Origin: Salinimicrobium sp.
Lineage (GTDB): Bacteria > Bacteroidota > Bacteroidia > Flavobacteriales > Flavobacteriaceae
Assembly: GCA_024635665.1 (NCBI GenBank)
Contig: JAGXIM010000108.1
Span: 1 to 44,947 of the forward strand
Reading direction: 5' to 3'
DNA length: 44,947 nt
Shown here: piece after piece, positions 17,850 to 27,130 of the stretch
How positions within the stretch are numbered: the stretch's first letter is position 1
How the letters are laid out: every line of letters begins with the position of its first letter
The notes under the pieces: model-generated
Databases searched by the model: none
The model's input: the letters and a program-made list of their open reading frames with translations, nothing else
What the model was told of the DNA's origin: nothing
Translations under genes and position numbers: made by a program

Positions 17850-18683
17850 ATGTCATTTATAAAAGTAAATATCCCAAAAACCAATATTGCCGGTGCCGGA
17901 GCGGCGCAGGGAAAAAACACCAATATTGTTTTATTTGATTGGGCAGATGTTCTAAGTACCCCTACCAGGGACAGTAAAGGAATAAAAATGGTGGGGAGTT
18001 TTGTCTTCAAGTCAGGGAAATATGCGATCAAGATCTATGCTACTTCCAGCTCCATTTCCTTACCGCGTTCAAGCGAGGGAGAAGAAGATTCCATGTCCTT
18101 CCAGGCATTGCCTGAATTCACTCATCCGGGTTCCCCAGTTGAGTTAGAAGAATTTTTAGCTAATATGACCAACCGAGCAGTCGGTTTGGCTGTAGAAGTT
18201 GGAGATTGTGACGGAAGTGAAGCTCCTTATTACAAGGTATATGGAAGCCGCTGCAACCCTTTGAGCCTTATGGTGGAAGGGACAGATAACAATGAAGGTG
18301 TAAAAGACCTTATCAAATTTCAGCAATTCAGAAGAAGTCAGAGCTTACCTGGTAGATACTACAGTACTTTCACTTTTGATGAAGCGACCCTTGTTGATGT
18401 TGATGCTGTAGCTGTAGATGTTGCCGCAGGAAGTGGTGAATACCAACTTCAGGACAACACTGTGCCAACCGCGATCACCGATCTTACAAATGCAGAACAA
18501 AATGGCACTTATACCTTGATAGGTAGCGGTGGCACCAACCCTGCAACGATCGCGAGCGGCGGGAACTTTATCCTTGCCGGTGCAGCCGGGTGGACAGGAC
18601 TTGCCGGTGCCAGGATCACGCTTAAAGCATTCGAACAGGCCGCAGGCGTGTTTGTGTTCTTTGAGCATAGCAGGAGCATATAA
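17850..18683 (+). CDS. Minor capsid/decoration-like protein with one copy of the capsid beta domain
   Basis: C-terminus TAITDLTNAEQNGTYTLIGSGGTNPATIASGGNFILAG matches the capsid C-terminal modules. Confidence 0.7.
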   Translation: MSFIKVNIPKTNIAGAGAAQGKNTNIVLFDWADVLSTPTRDSKGIKMVGSFVFKSGKYAIKIYATSSSISLPRSSEGEEDSMSFQALPEFTHPGSPVELEEFLANMTNRAVGLAVEVGDCDGSEAPYYKVYGSRCNPLSLMVEGTDNNEGVKDLIKFQQFRRSQSLPGRYYSTFTFDEATLVDVDAVAVDVAAGSGEYQLQDNTVPTAITDLTNAEQNGTYTLIGSGGTNPATIASGGNFILAGAAGWTGLAGARITLKAFEQAAGVFVFFEHSRSI

Positions 18684-18713
18684 GAAGTTTGTTTGATTCG
18701 TTAGTTAGTTAGA

Positions 18714-18747
18714 AAATCCGCTTTCAGCAATGAGAGCGGATTTTTTT
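18714..18747 (+). terminator. Rho-independent terminator
   Basis: AAATCCGCTTTCA-gcaa-TGAGAGCGGATTT followed by T-tract. Confidence 0.9.
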
Positions 18748-18756
18748 GTGGATTCA

Positions 18757-18793
18757 ATTCGTGCGTAATGAACCTGATTCGTGCAATTCGTGC
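18757..18793. repeat. ATTCGTGC repeats upstream of P3
   Basis: ATTCGTGC at 18757, 18777 and 18786; reverse complement GCACGAAT resembles the P1 iterons. Confidence 0.65.
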
Positions 18794-18917
18794 GTTTTGC
18801 TGTGCGTAAAGAACCCCTTTGGATACAGGCGTTAAGCGTTCATATTTACTTTTCTGCACGATTGCACAGTTTTTTAACCACTTTTAGAGAGGGGTATGTG
18901 TGGCTTGTTACCTTAAC

Positions 18918-18953
18918 TGTCCTTTTGTTACCTCGATCTAAATGCTATGTTTG
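18918..18953 (+). promoter_or_regulatory. Late-module promoter P3
   Basis: TGTCCTTTTGT (18918-18928) - N16 - CTATGTTTG (18945-18953; TATGTTTG matches TAnnTTTG). Confidence 0.75.
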
Positions 18954-18987
18954 ATATTGAAGATATAAAACATCAAAAAACAGCATT

Positions 18988-19938
18988 ATGAGCCACAAGA
19001 ACCGCGTAATTGATTTCATTAAATTTGACCGCAGCCTCACCGGGGCAAAACAACTTTACAATTCCCTTCCAAACAAATCTTTATCCTTCCTTGGCAGCTT
19101 TAACAGGATGCGGGACACTGAAGCAGATCGTAAACTGGTAGCCTACCACTTATGCAAAGCTGTAGGACTTGAGGAACGGCAAATGCTGGCGCTTTGGGGA
19201 ACTAAGGTGCAATCGCAACCGGAAGAAGAAAAAGAGCAGCCTGAGATGGTTGTGGTTGATTTCCCCGGTACTCCATTGGAAAAAATTCTTTCATTAAATC
19301 CTGCCACAGCCTCCTGGAAAGAAATTCAGGAATTAGCGGGCGCATTGTCTGATGATAGTGAGCGCGATCCTAAAGGCCGTAAAAAGGTGGACCTCCTTGC
19401 CTTTATTAAATCGGAAAGGGAACTGGCAATTGTGGAGACTTCAAAGGAAGTTCCGATAGAAGTCAAGAAAACAATAAAACTTCGGGAACAATTCCCATTT
19501 TTAAGGGAGAAAGATTGTCCGGATATTTTAAAACTTTTGGTAAACGAGATGATCACCGCTTATGAAAAATATAAGGCAGGCAGAAGCCAGTTGTTCAATT
19601 CGCTTACCGCTGAAGAGGAAGCCTTGTTGTCCCGTGATATAGTCGATAATTTTATCGAAAACAAAGAGGCTTTTGCCGAATTGGAGCATTATAAAAACAA
19701 CGGGCAGATCCTTGGCGCACATCCAATCTTTGAAGCGCAAAAAATCAAGGAAGAACTGGATGCATTAAATGCCGAAGAACTGAGTTTGAAAGCCAGTGCC
19801 CTTCGAAAAAATATTTCTACCAACAAGAAGAAATCGGAAGCAGCAGATAATGTGGAAGACCAGGCAAAGTATGATGCCGCTGTGGAATTATATAGCTGGC
19901 AATCACAATATGTAAAATCATTGCTCAAGAAAAAATAA
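18988..19938 (+). CDS. Hypothetical phage protein, first gene of terminase module
   Basis: 316-aa ORF after P3. Confidence 0.8.
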   Translation: MSHKNRVIDFIKFDRSLTGAKQLYNSLPNKSLSFLGSFNRMRDTEADRKLVAYHLCKAVGLEERQMLALWGTKVQSQPEEEKEQPEMVVVDFPGTPLEKILSLNPATASWKEIQELAGALSDDSERDPKGRKKVDLLAFIKSERELAIVETSKEVPIEVKKTIKLREQFPFLREKDCPDILKLLVNEMITAYEKYKAGRSQLFNSLTAEEEALLSRDIVDNFIENKEAFAELEHYKNNGQILGAHPIFEAQKIKEELDALNAEELSLKASALRKNISTNKKKSEAADNVEDQAKYDAAVELYSWQSQYVKSLLKKK

Positions 19939-19941
19939 GCA

Positions 19942-20268
19942 ATGCATTCCAGAGAAGTGATATTGAATGAACTGGATAGCCAGCTTCTTGCAGATGTGAG
20001 AAAGCTGGCTTCTCGCAATTTTGGTCCCAGTGATATTGCATTGAAACTGGGAGTGAACAAATCCAGTTTTCTGAATATCTGGCGGGACAAGAAATCTACT
20101 ATTAGGGAAGAATATGAAGCCGGGAGATTATCAATTCAGTATAAAAAAATGAAGGCCTTGAATAAAGAAATTAAAGGCGGAAATATTACGGCTATCCAGA
20201 TCCACGATAAAATGCTTTTGGAAACTGAATTTGAAACCAAGAAAAAAGAAATATTCGGACTTGAGTAA
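19942..20268 (+). CDS. Small HTH protein (terminase small-subunit-like)
   Basis: FGPSDIALKLGVNKSSFLNIWRDKKSTIREEYEAGRL. Confidence 0.65.
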   Translation: MHSREVILNELDSQLLADVRKLASRNFGPSDIALKLGVNKSSFLNIWRDKKSTIREEYEAGRLSIQYKKMKALNKEIKGGNITAIQIHDKMLLETEFETKKKEIFGLE

Positions 20269-20272
20269 GATC

Positions 20273-20902
20273 ATGGAGAAAATAGCAGAAGGCGAACATT
20301 ATCAACTATTGGAACAATGGTCGGGTGATGAGAGCGTGGTCCTTCCGGATGAAATTCACGATTATGTGAAACAACTGGAATATGCCAGGGGTTTTATATA
20401 TTCCGGCGCTTCCCCCAATAACGCATCCAGAAAATTAAAGGTTCATTTTCCCGATCTTTCTATGAAGCAGGCGAAATCCCGAGTGCGCGATGCCGTGGAG
20501 TACTTTTATATTGATGGGGACTTAAAAAAGGATGCTTACCGCCAGATTCATTACGAAAAGCAAATGCAGGCGGCGCAGCTTGTTTTGGAGACCGCCAGAT
20601 CTGCAGCCGATATAAAGATAGCTTCCGAAATTTGGGAGCGTGCCGGAAGGGCAAAACAATTGCACCTGCCGGATGCCGAGGAATTTCCAGAAGGAATGTT
20701 TGAACAAAAATGGAAGATCTATTCTCTGGACACTTCAGATGTTGGACTTCCAGAACTGGCAGACCGGAACCAACTGGGTGCAATGATAGACAGCTTCAAT
20801 GTTACGGAAGCGGAAAAGATTCGTTTAAAACAAGATGCCGGAGTAGAACCCCGCGAAATATTGGATTTCAATGGCCAGAAAGAGAGCGCTCCCGAAGAAT
20901 GA
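20273..20902 (+). CDS. Terminase-associated protein (possible small subunit)
   Basis: In-frame ATG at 20273 just after the upstream stop; overlaps the large terminase start. Confidence 0.65.
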   Translation: MEKIAEGEHYQLLEQWSGDESVVLPDEIHDYVKQLEYARGFIYSGASPNNASRKLKVHFPDLSMKQAKSRVRDAVEYFYIDGDLKKDAYRQIHYEKQMQAAQLVLETARSAADIKIASEIWERAGRAKQLHLPDAEEFPEGMFEQKWKIYSLDTSDVGLPELADRNQLGAMIDSFNVTEAEKIRLKQDAGVEPREILDFNGQKESAPEE

Positions 20903-22583
20903 AATAGATGTTGAATTGCGGTATGCCAACTGGCTTTCCCAAACGATATTAATGCTGCAGCCCAAAAACTTGGGTTTGGTGGCAGGCCGTGGAGCCGCAA
21001 AAACCACTGATATTTTTTCCCAACGCCTTCAGGATATTTCTTATGATATGCCCGGCTGTTATATTGCCATTTCCAGTGATACTTTTATGAATGCCAGGAA
21101 GAACGTTGTGCCTTCTTTAATTGAGGGTTGGAAGCGGAATGACTGGCAGGAGGATTATCATTTTGTCATTAATAGAAAACCGCCTTCTCATTTCGATAAA
21201 CCTTACAAAGCGCCAATTGAATGGAAGGACTCCATGACCATCCACAACGGTACGCACTATAAAATCATTTCACAGGACAGGCCTTCCGGTGGTGCAGGGG
21301 ATTCTTATCAGCATGTAGGCGGTGATGAAGTAAAATTCCAATCGGAAAAGAAAATAAACAAGCTTACGCCCGCGGTTCGTGGTGGTGAAATCAAATACCG
21401 GAATTCCCCGTATTATGGAGGCAGGACTTTTATGACGGATATGCCCAACACAAACCACGGGGAACACGACTGGATTTTGCGGATGGAAAAGAACATGAAC
21501 GTGGAACAAATAACGCTGATGCTTCATTGTGCTTTTACCATTAACCAGATCAAGATCGAGCTTTACCACGCGGAGAATTCCAAGGATGCCAAAAAATATG
21601 AGAACACAAAAAACAAGCTTGATCGCTGGATAGAGCGGTTCAGGTTGCTTAGAAAAAATTCGACATTCTTTTATATTGCCAGTTCCCTTGTGAACGCTGA
21701 TTTTTTAGGCTTCGATTATTTTAAGGAGCAGCTGGAGACCATGATATTTTCGGAAGTAGCATCTTCCATTTTTTCAATCACTCCAAAACTGGAAAAAGGA
21801 AAGCAGTTTTATCCCACGCTTTCCCAAAAGAACTTTTATAAAGATGGTTTCAATTATTCCAGGGTAGATCAAATTGCCTGGGAAGAAGAGATCGAGGAAC
21901 TATCCCTGGACCTAAAATATATAAATCACGAACAAGCCATTGAGGGCGGCCTTGATACCGGGAATATGTGTTCATTGGTTACCGGTCAGGACCAGGGGAA
22001 GGCGAATCGGATCTTAAAAGAGTTTTATACCATTCCGGGTACCACCCAGCAATGGATTCCGGAACTGGGTGAGAAATTTGTCGAGTTCTATAAATACCAT
22101 CGGGAAAAACATTTGTTGCTTTATCCGGATAGGTCCACGCATCAATATAAAAAGGTGGGGGAAGACCATGCTTCAAAATTCAAGAAAGCGGTTGAGTACG
22201 ATAAGAAAGGAAATTCGACAGGCTGGACGGTGACCATAATGAATGAAGGTCAGGAGACCATAAGTCAGCAAGCGGAATTTGAACTGGCATTTATCATGCT
22301 GGAGGGATCACATCCGGAACTTCCGGAAATATTACTGGATCAGCACAACTGCAAATGTTTGAAGTCTTCAATGGAAGGAGCAGAGAAAATCCTTCGGGTC
22401 ACTCCAAACGGGGATAAATCAATTCACAAAAATAAATCTTCAGAAAAATTACCGGAAGAGCACCTTCCAATGCGCTCCACAAACTTCAGTGATGCGTTCA
22501 AGTATTATATATGTCGGCCGCACTATTTTGAGAAAATCGCAGGTTACAGGATCCAATTCACCGGATTGCCAGGGGTACGATAA
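20871..22583 (+). CDS. terL: Terminase large subunit
   Basis: Walker A-like LVAGRGAAKTTD, Walker B-like HVGGDEVKF, terminase size and position. Confidence 0.85.
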   Translation: MARKRALPKNEIDVELRYANWLSQTILMLQPKNLGLVAGRGAAKTTDIFSQRLQDISYDMPGCYIAISSDTFMNARKNVVPSLIEGWKRNDWQEDYHFVINRKPPSHFDKPYKAPIEWKDSMTIHNGTHYKIISQDRPSGGAGDSYQHVGGDEVKFQSEKKINKLTPAVRGGEIKYRNSPYYGGRTFMTDMPNTNHGEHDWILRMEKNMNVEQITLMLHCAFTINQIKIELYHAENSKDAKKYENTKNKLDRWIERFRLLRKNSTFFYIASSLVNADFLGFDYFKEQLETMIFSEVASSIFSITPKLEKGKQFYPTLSQKNFYKDGFNYSRVDQIAWEEEIEELSLDLKYINHEQAIEGGLDTGNMCSLVTGQDQGKANRILKEFYTIPGTTQQWIPELGEKFVEFYKYHREKHLLLYPDRSTHQYKKVGEDHASKFKKAVEYDKKGNSTGWTVTIMNEGQETISQQAEFELAFIMLEGSHPELPEILLDQHNCKCLKSSMEGAEKILRVTPNGDKSIHKNKSSEKLPEEHLPMRSTNFSDAFKYYICRPHYFEKIAGYRIQFTGLPGVR

Positions 22584-22780
22584 CAACATTGCTCCTAAAA
22601 TGCTCAACTTATGGCCCTGATTTCCCTCGCAAATTCTGTAAATCTTTGAAAATCAATAATTAAACCCCTTTGGCAAGGCGTAAATTTATTTTTATCGCAC
22701 AGAATAGGCCGCCACGCTCAGGGGCGTTATGGTAATTACCCTCTGTTACCCTTTTTAGAGATATGATTCTGCTGTTTCCG

Positions 22781-22816
22781 TGTCCTTTTCTTATTGCGGG
22801 GCCTTCGTTAATATTG
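22781..22816 (+). promoter_or_regulatory. Late-module promoter P4
   Basis: TGTCCTTTTCT (22781-22791) - N16 - TTAATATTG (22808-22816); ATG at 22822. Confidence 0.8.
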
Positions 22817-22821
22817 AAGTA

Positions 22822-23085
22822 ATGAAGCTCAATACATACACTATCGAGGAAGCGATCACCCTTATGAGGAACCTCTCTAAGTTCCATAAGACCTTCAGCA
22901 TTAAATTCAGGAAGATAGGAGGGGGGGATAGCATTATAAGTAAATGCAGTCTTAGGCCGATGGCTACCACTGCATCAGATAAATTCGGGGCGTATAAGCT
23001 CCAGCTTACCAACGAGGAAAACAACACACAGCGCAGCTGCTACATCCCACTAATTAAAGAGGTCAACGGAATAAAAGTCGATTAA
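22822..23085 (+). CDS. Hypothetical protein (revised start, MKLNTYTIEEAITLMRN...)
   Basis: In-frame ATG 5 nt after the P4 -7 box; the 22780 GTG start would lie inside the promoter. Confidence 0.75.
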   Translation: MKLNTYTIEEAITLMRNLSKFHKTFSIKFRKIGGGDSIISKCSLRPMATTASDKFGAYKLQLTNEENNTQRSCYIPLIKEVNGIKVD

Positions 23086-23086
23086 T

Positions 23087-24457
23087 ATGACAGGACACAG
23101 ATTATCTAATAACGAATATCTAGGAGTATCAAACGGCAAAGCGAACTACTTCCAGATCCAGGGTAGGGATGCAACCGGTTCCAATGCTTCAAAAAGTACT
23201 GAGGACTTCAATGCCTGGAAAGAAAACACATTGAATCTTGGGGATTATAAGGTTATCCCATTTGGATCCAACAATGATATCCCTAATGAATTACAGGAAA
23301 CAATCTTCCCTAATCACTTAGCGCCCGGCGTACTGGATAGGAAGGTTGAGCTGTTGTTTGGTCAGGGGCCTTACCTGTATCAGCTTAAACCGGACGGAAA
23401 ACAATTCTCCCGAATCCCTGTAGAAGATGCGAACATTCAAGCCTGGTTAGATTCTATAGATTACGAAACATCCTTAATAAAGAATGCTACCGAGTACTAC
23501 TATGCCGAGCAGATTTATACCAAGATACGCCGCGGGATGGGAGCACGTATAGGCAGGACGGACGTATCTGCCGCCGGGGTTGAAACATTGAGCAATGTCA
23601 ATTGTAGGCTCGCATATAAGCGAAGTGATGCCAAGAAAACACCTACACATGTGATCGTAGGGGACTGGAAAAACTCAACAGATAAAAAAGATTTCGAGGT
23701 TTTTCCTATCTGGGACAAGAATACACCAGACCGCTACCCAATATCCATTCATATCACCGGCTTTAAATCCTTTGGATTGCCGCATTATGTGCTTCCTAGC
23801 ATCTATGGCACGCTCAATTGGATCCGTAGATCTACCATAGCGCCAAAGATCATTGAAGCTTTTACCAATAATTCCTTGAATATCCGCTTTCATATCACAT
23901 CCCCACAGAAATTTTGGGATGATCAGCGTGCAATTATGATGAAAAACTGCACCGCTCAGAAGATTAAGTTCACCGAGAAAATGATGCAGGACCTTGAAGA
24001 TAAGATATTCGATGGCCTTTCTGATGTGCTTTCAGGGGTTGAAAATGTTGGGAAATTCTGGCACAATAAGACAGTGCAGTCCTTTATTGGCGGAAAAGCC
24101 GTTGAAGAAGGCTGGAAGATCAGCCCAATTAAACAGGAGGTAAAAGAGTATGTGGATGCCCAAATTGCAGTGGCCAATAAGTCTGATTTTGCCGTACAGG
24201 CCGGATTGAGGTTGCACGCCGCCCTTGCTTTTGTGGGTGCCGATGGTAAAAGCGATTCGGGAAGCGAACAATTGTACGCCTACCTGATCCATCAACTCAC
24301 TGCCTTGCCAATAGCCGAACTTTTTGTTTGCAAGGGCCTTAACGATCTTATAAAGCACAAATTCAACACCAATATAAGGGTTGGGTTCTACCAGGTCCAG
24401 GCGCAAAAACAGGAAGATACATCAGAATCCAAAAGGGTTAAAAACACCACCGTATAA
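23087..24457 (+). CDS. Portal protein
   Basis: 456-aa ORF after terminase; FGSNNDIPNELQETIFPNHLAPGVLDRKVELLFGQGPYLY style portal N-terminus. Confidence 0.75.
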   Translation: MTGHRLSNNEYLGVSNGKANYFQIQGRDATGSNASKSTEDFNAWKENTLNLGDYKVIPFGSNNDIPNELQETIFPNHLAPGVLDRKVELLFGQGPYLYQLKPDGKQFSRIPVEDANIQAWLDSIDYETSLIKNATEYYYAEQIYTKIRRGMGARIGRTDVSAAGVETLSNVNCRLAYKRSDAKKTPTHVIVGDWKNSTDKKDFEVFPIWDKNTPDRYPISIHITGFKSFGLPHYVLPSIYGTLNWIRRSTIAPKIIEAFTNNSLNIRFHITSPQKFWDDQRAIMMKNCTAQKIKFTEKMMQDLEDKIFDGLSDVLSGVENVGKFWHNKTVQSFIGGKAVEEGWKISPIKQEVKEYVDAQIAVANKSDFAVQAGLRLHAALAFVGADGKSDSGSEQLYAYLIHQLTALPIAELFVCKGLNDLIKHKFNTNIRVGFYQVQAQKQEDTSESKRVKNTTV

Positions 24458-25398
24458 TGAAAATACTATTCAATAAAGCCGAAGCCGGTCAAGATGAAGT
24501 TAAAGCCCTTCTGGGTTTTATGAATGCCGATATCACCTACAAAAACCTTGAACCAGATATTGAACTCAACACACCTTACCTGGTACATTTTATTGGGCAG
24601 TCGGTTTATGATAAAATTGCGACCTTTTACGAATCTCCCCAAACTGCTGAAGGATTTGAAGTTTTAAAACCTATCCTGAAATGTGCCCAGCTTTATATTC
24701 TGCTAATAGCATATTTGGAATATGCCTCAAACGGTGACCTTAACCACGGCAATAATGGACGTAAAGCCATATTTGCCGCCAATGAAAAAACGCCATGGGA
24801 CTGGCAAATCAAAGCAGATAACGGAGCCTTGGAGCGCAGGGCATATAAAGCGCTTGATTTGCTTATTGATTTGCTTACCAGTGCAAAATATGATGAATGG
24901 ATAACCAGTGAGCCTTATAAAGCGGCAAAGGCCCTGTTCATTCCCACTACCAATTCATTTCAAAAAATCTACCCCATTAACCACAGCGGACAGTTGTTTT
25001 ACCGCCTCGTGCCATTTATGGCCGATATTGAACAGGAAAACATCCTTGCGATCCTTGGGGAAGTAAAATACCTCGAATTGAAAACCGGGATTCCAGCTAC
25101 TATTCCTAAAATCGATTTTAACCTACTGACTTCCTATTGCCGAAAAATAACAGCATACCTGGTTATTGATCGCGCCTGGAGCATCCTTCCGGAAGAAATG
25201 TTGGGGGAACCCGTGAATTACAAGCTTACCGACACTGCCCGCGCAGACCTTCGGGAAAAACGCTCCATTGCGCATTTAAAACGTGTTCAGGTATATGAAC
25301 GTGACCTTCAAAGCATCCTTGCACGCCTTGATCTGGAAGTTTTTTCGGTAGATCAAACCCACGGCATCAACCCGGAAAACAAATATTTGAACCTCTAA
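24457..25398 (+). CDS. Head-tail connection protein, putative
   Basis: Overlaps portal stop; position downstream of portal. Confidence 0.55.
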   Translation: MKILFNKAEAGQDEVKALLGFMNADITYKNLEPDIELNTPYLVHFIGQSVYDKIATFYESPQTAEGFEVLKPILKCAQLYILLIAYLEYASNGDLNHGNNGRKAIFAANEKTPWDWQIKADNGALERRAYKALDLLIDLLTSAKYDEWITSEPYKAAKALFIPTTNSFQKIYPINHSGQLFYRLVPFMADIEQENILAILGEVKYLELKTGIPATIPKIDFNLLTSYCRKITAYLVIDRAWSILPEEMLGEPVNYKLTDTARADLREKRSIAHLKRVQVYERDLQSILARLDLEVFSVDQTHGINPENKYLNL

Positions 25399-25409
25399 CC
25401 AAACAACTA

Positions 25410-25709
25410 ATGAACAAATTCAAACAATTCTTTAAAGCTATCTGGCATTTCTTTCTGAAACTCACCCCAAAAGGGCGGGAAAATCTTTATTATCAGGCAG
25501 CGCTTGACAATATGAAAGGTGTAAATGAGGAGAAACAACTCATAAAAAGTAAATTAAAGCAGGAAATGGACAGCTTCCTGAACCAAAAGAATATCAGGAA
25601 ATTGACTGTATCTCAAAAAGAACTGCTTTTGCAGGATAAATTCGGAAAACCAATGAAATACTTCGGTTTTAAATTGCATCCGGAATCTAAAAAACTGATC
25701 AATGCATAA
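25410..25709 (+). CDS. Hypothetical phage protein
   Basis: 99-aa ORF between structural genes. Confidence 0.65.
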   Translation: MNKFKQFFKAIWHFFLKLTPKGRENLYYQAALDNMKGVNEEKQLIKSKLKQEMDSFLNQKNIRKLTVSQKELLLQDKFGKPMKYFGFKLHPESKKLINA

Positions 25710-26550
25710 AATCAAATTCGGAAAAATAGAGCTCGATTTCCCTGAAAGCATTTCAGAAATGACAGAACCTCAATTCCGTTATTTCTCGTTTTTGGAAATG
25801 AACCGCCAACTGGGAAAATTGACCATGGAAGAACTGGAGGTGCTATTCGTGTATTTTGCAATGAACATGCTCCGGGCTTCAGAAACTCCTTTGGTGGTTG
25901 AAAATGTCACCAATCTCAGGAAATTGGTACAGCCTTATTTCACCACTCAAACTGTAAAGGGAAAAAAATATACCATCCTGGACCTCAATTTTGTATCGAA
26001 TTTGATCCCTGTCATTGAAATTAAAGGCACAAAACTATATGGTCCAGATGCGGCGCTCCAGGATTGCAGCTATGAACAGGTTTTTGTTCACGGACAAAAT
26101 GCATTGCTGGATTTTTCAAATGATAGGGATGAAGGGTATTTGGATCAGTTGGTTGCTGTTTTATACCGCCCCATGCACAAGGGAAAACGTGTTAAATTCA
26201 ATGCCGAAACCTATGAAGAGCGGTTGGAGCTTGTAAAGCAATTGCAGCCTGAAATAAAGTTTGCCGTGTACCTGTTCTTTGCCAGCTGCCATAAATTCAT
26301 CACCACGGCCAACAATCTCAATATAGGCGGTGGTACCAGTATAGATGTGGCCCAATTGTTCAAGCCGGACCCTTCACAGGGAAAAGCCAAGGGAATAGGT
26401 CCTGCGGGCATCATCTTCACCATTGCCGAAAGCGGTGTTTTTGGAAATGCCAGGGAAACCGCCGGGGAAAATGTTTTCACGATATTATCACGAATGGTGC
26501 AATTGCACGAACAATATTTAGAACAAAAACGAAATGCTAAACGCAAGTAA
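25702..26550 (+). CDS. Hypothetical phage structural/assembly protein
   Basis: 282-aa ORF overlapping neighbours. Confidence 0.7.
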   Translation: MHKIKFGKIELDFPESISEMTEPQFRYFSFLEMNRQLGKLTMEELEVLFVYFAMNMLRASETPLVVENVTNLRKLVQPYFTTQTVKGKKYTILDLNFVSNLIPVIEIKGTKLYGPDAALQDCSYEQVFVHGQNALLDFSNDRDEGYLDQLVAVLYRPMHKGKRVKFNAETYEERLELVKQLQPEIKFAVYLFFASCHKFITTANNLNIGGGTSIDVAQLFKPDPSQGKAKGIGPAGIIFTIAESGVFGNARETAGENVFTILSRMVQLHEQYLEQKRNAKRK

Positions 26551-26989
26551 ATTAAAAAGCTTTCTGGAATTGGCAAAGCAGAATGTGCCGGAGATCAAAC
26601 AATCTTTCAGGGTGATCCAGGATGAAGATGTGGCCAAATTCACCAGGGCAGTCACCTCCAGCGGTGGGAATATCGTGATCGTTGGCGTATTGCCCTCCAT
26701 GGGCCTTGATTTCCAAAACCTCGATAACTTTCGCCACAACAATAAAATGCAGCTATTTATACTTCAAAAATACGATACCACGAGTGGGGAAGAGGCTTTG
26801 ATGCAATTGTTTGATGATATCTCCGCCGTGGTTTTAAAGTTTGAAGCCTGGATGTTCCTTGAAAGCGATAAATTTCCCTGCCCCCCAATATTCAAGGAAA
26901 TAAAGTTTGAAACCTTCACCGCAGATCCCGTGAGCAATTACTTTGGGTTTTGCGGCTATATGATACAATTCCAATTAAAAACAAAATAA
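26534..26989 (+). CDS. Hypothetical phage head-tail/tail protein
   Basis: 151-aa ORF overlapping the upstream gene. Confidence 0.7.
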   Translation: MLNASKLKSFLELAKQNVPEIKQSFRVIQDEDVAKFTRAVTSSGGNIVIVGVLPSMGLDFQNLDNFRHNNKMQLFILQKYDTTSGEEALMQLFDDISAVVLKFEAWMFLESDKFPCPPIFKEIKFETFTADPVSNYFGFCGYMIQFQLKTK

Positions 26990-27060
26990 CCCCAATGAAA
27001 TTTCTGAAACACGTTATACAGATTCGTTCGCCGGTGCCTCACCGCCCGCGTACGTCTGTC

Positions 27061-27087
27061 AAAAACCACCTCTACGGTGGTTTTTTT
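27061..27087. terminator. Bidirectional terminator
   Basis: AAAAACCACC-tctac-GGTGG-TTTTTTT, directly abutting P5. Confidence 0.9.
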
Positions 27088-27088
27088 A

Positions 27089-27124
27089 TGTCCTTTTCTC
27101 ACTTCAATTCTTCCGTTATACTTG
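27089..27124 (+). promoter_or_regulatory. Late-module promoter P5
   Basis: TGTCCTTTTCT (27089-27099) - N16 - TTATACTTG (27116-27124); ATG at 27131. Confidence 0.85.
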
Positions 27125-27130
27125 TAGTAT

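Noticed and set aside
22780-22821. ORF-track start of the 101-aa protein
   Set aside because: Start lies inside promoter P4; ATG at 22822 is in frame and correctly placed.
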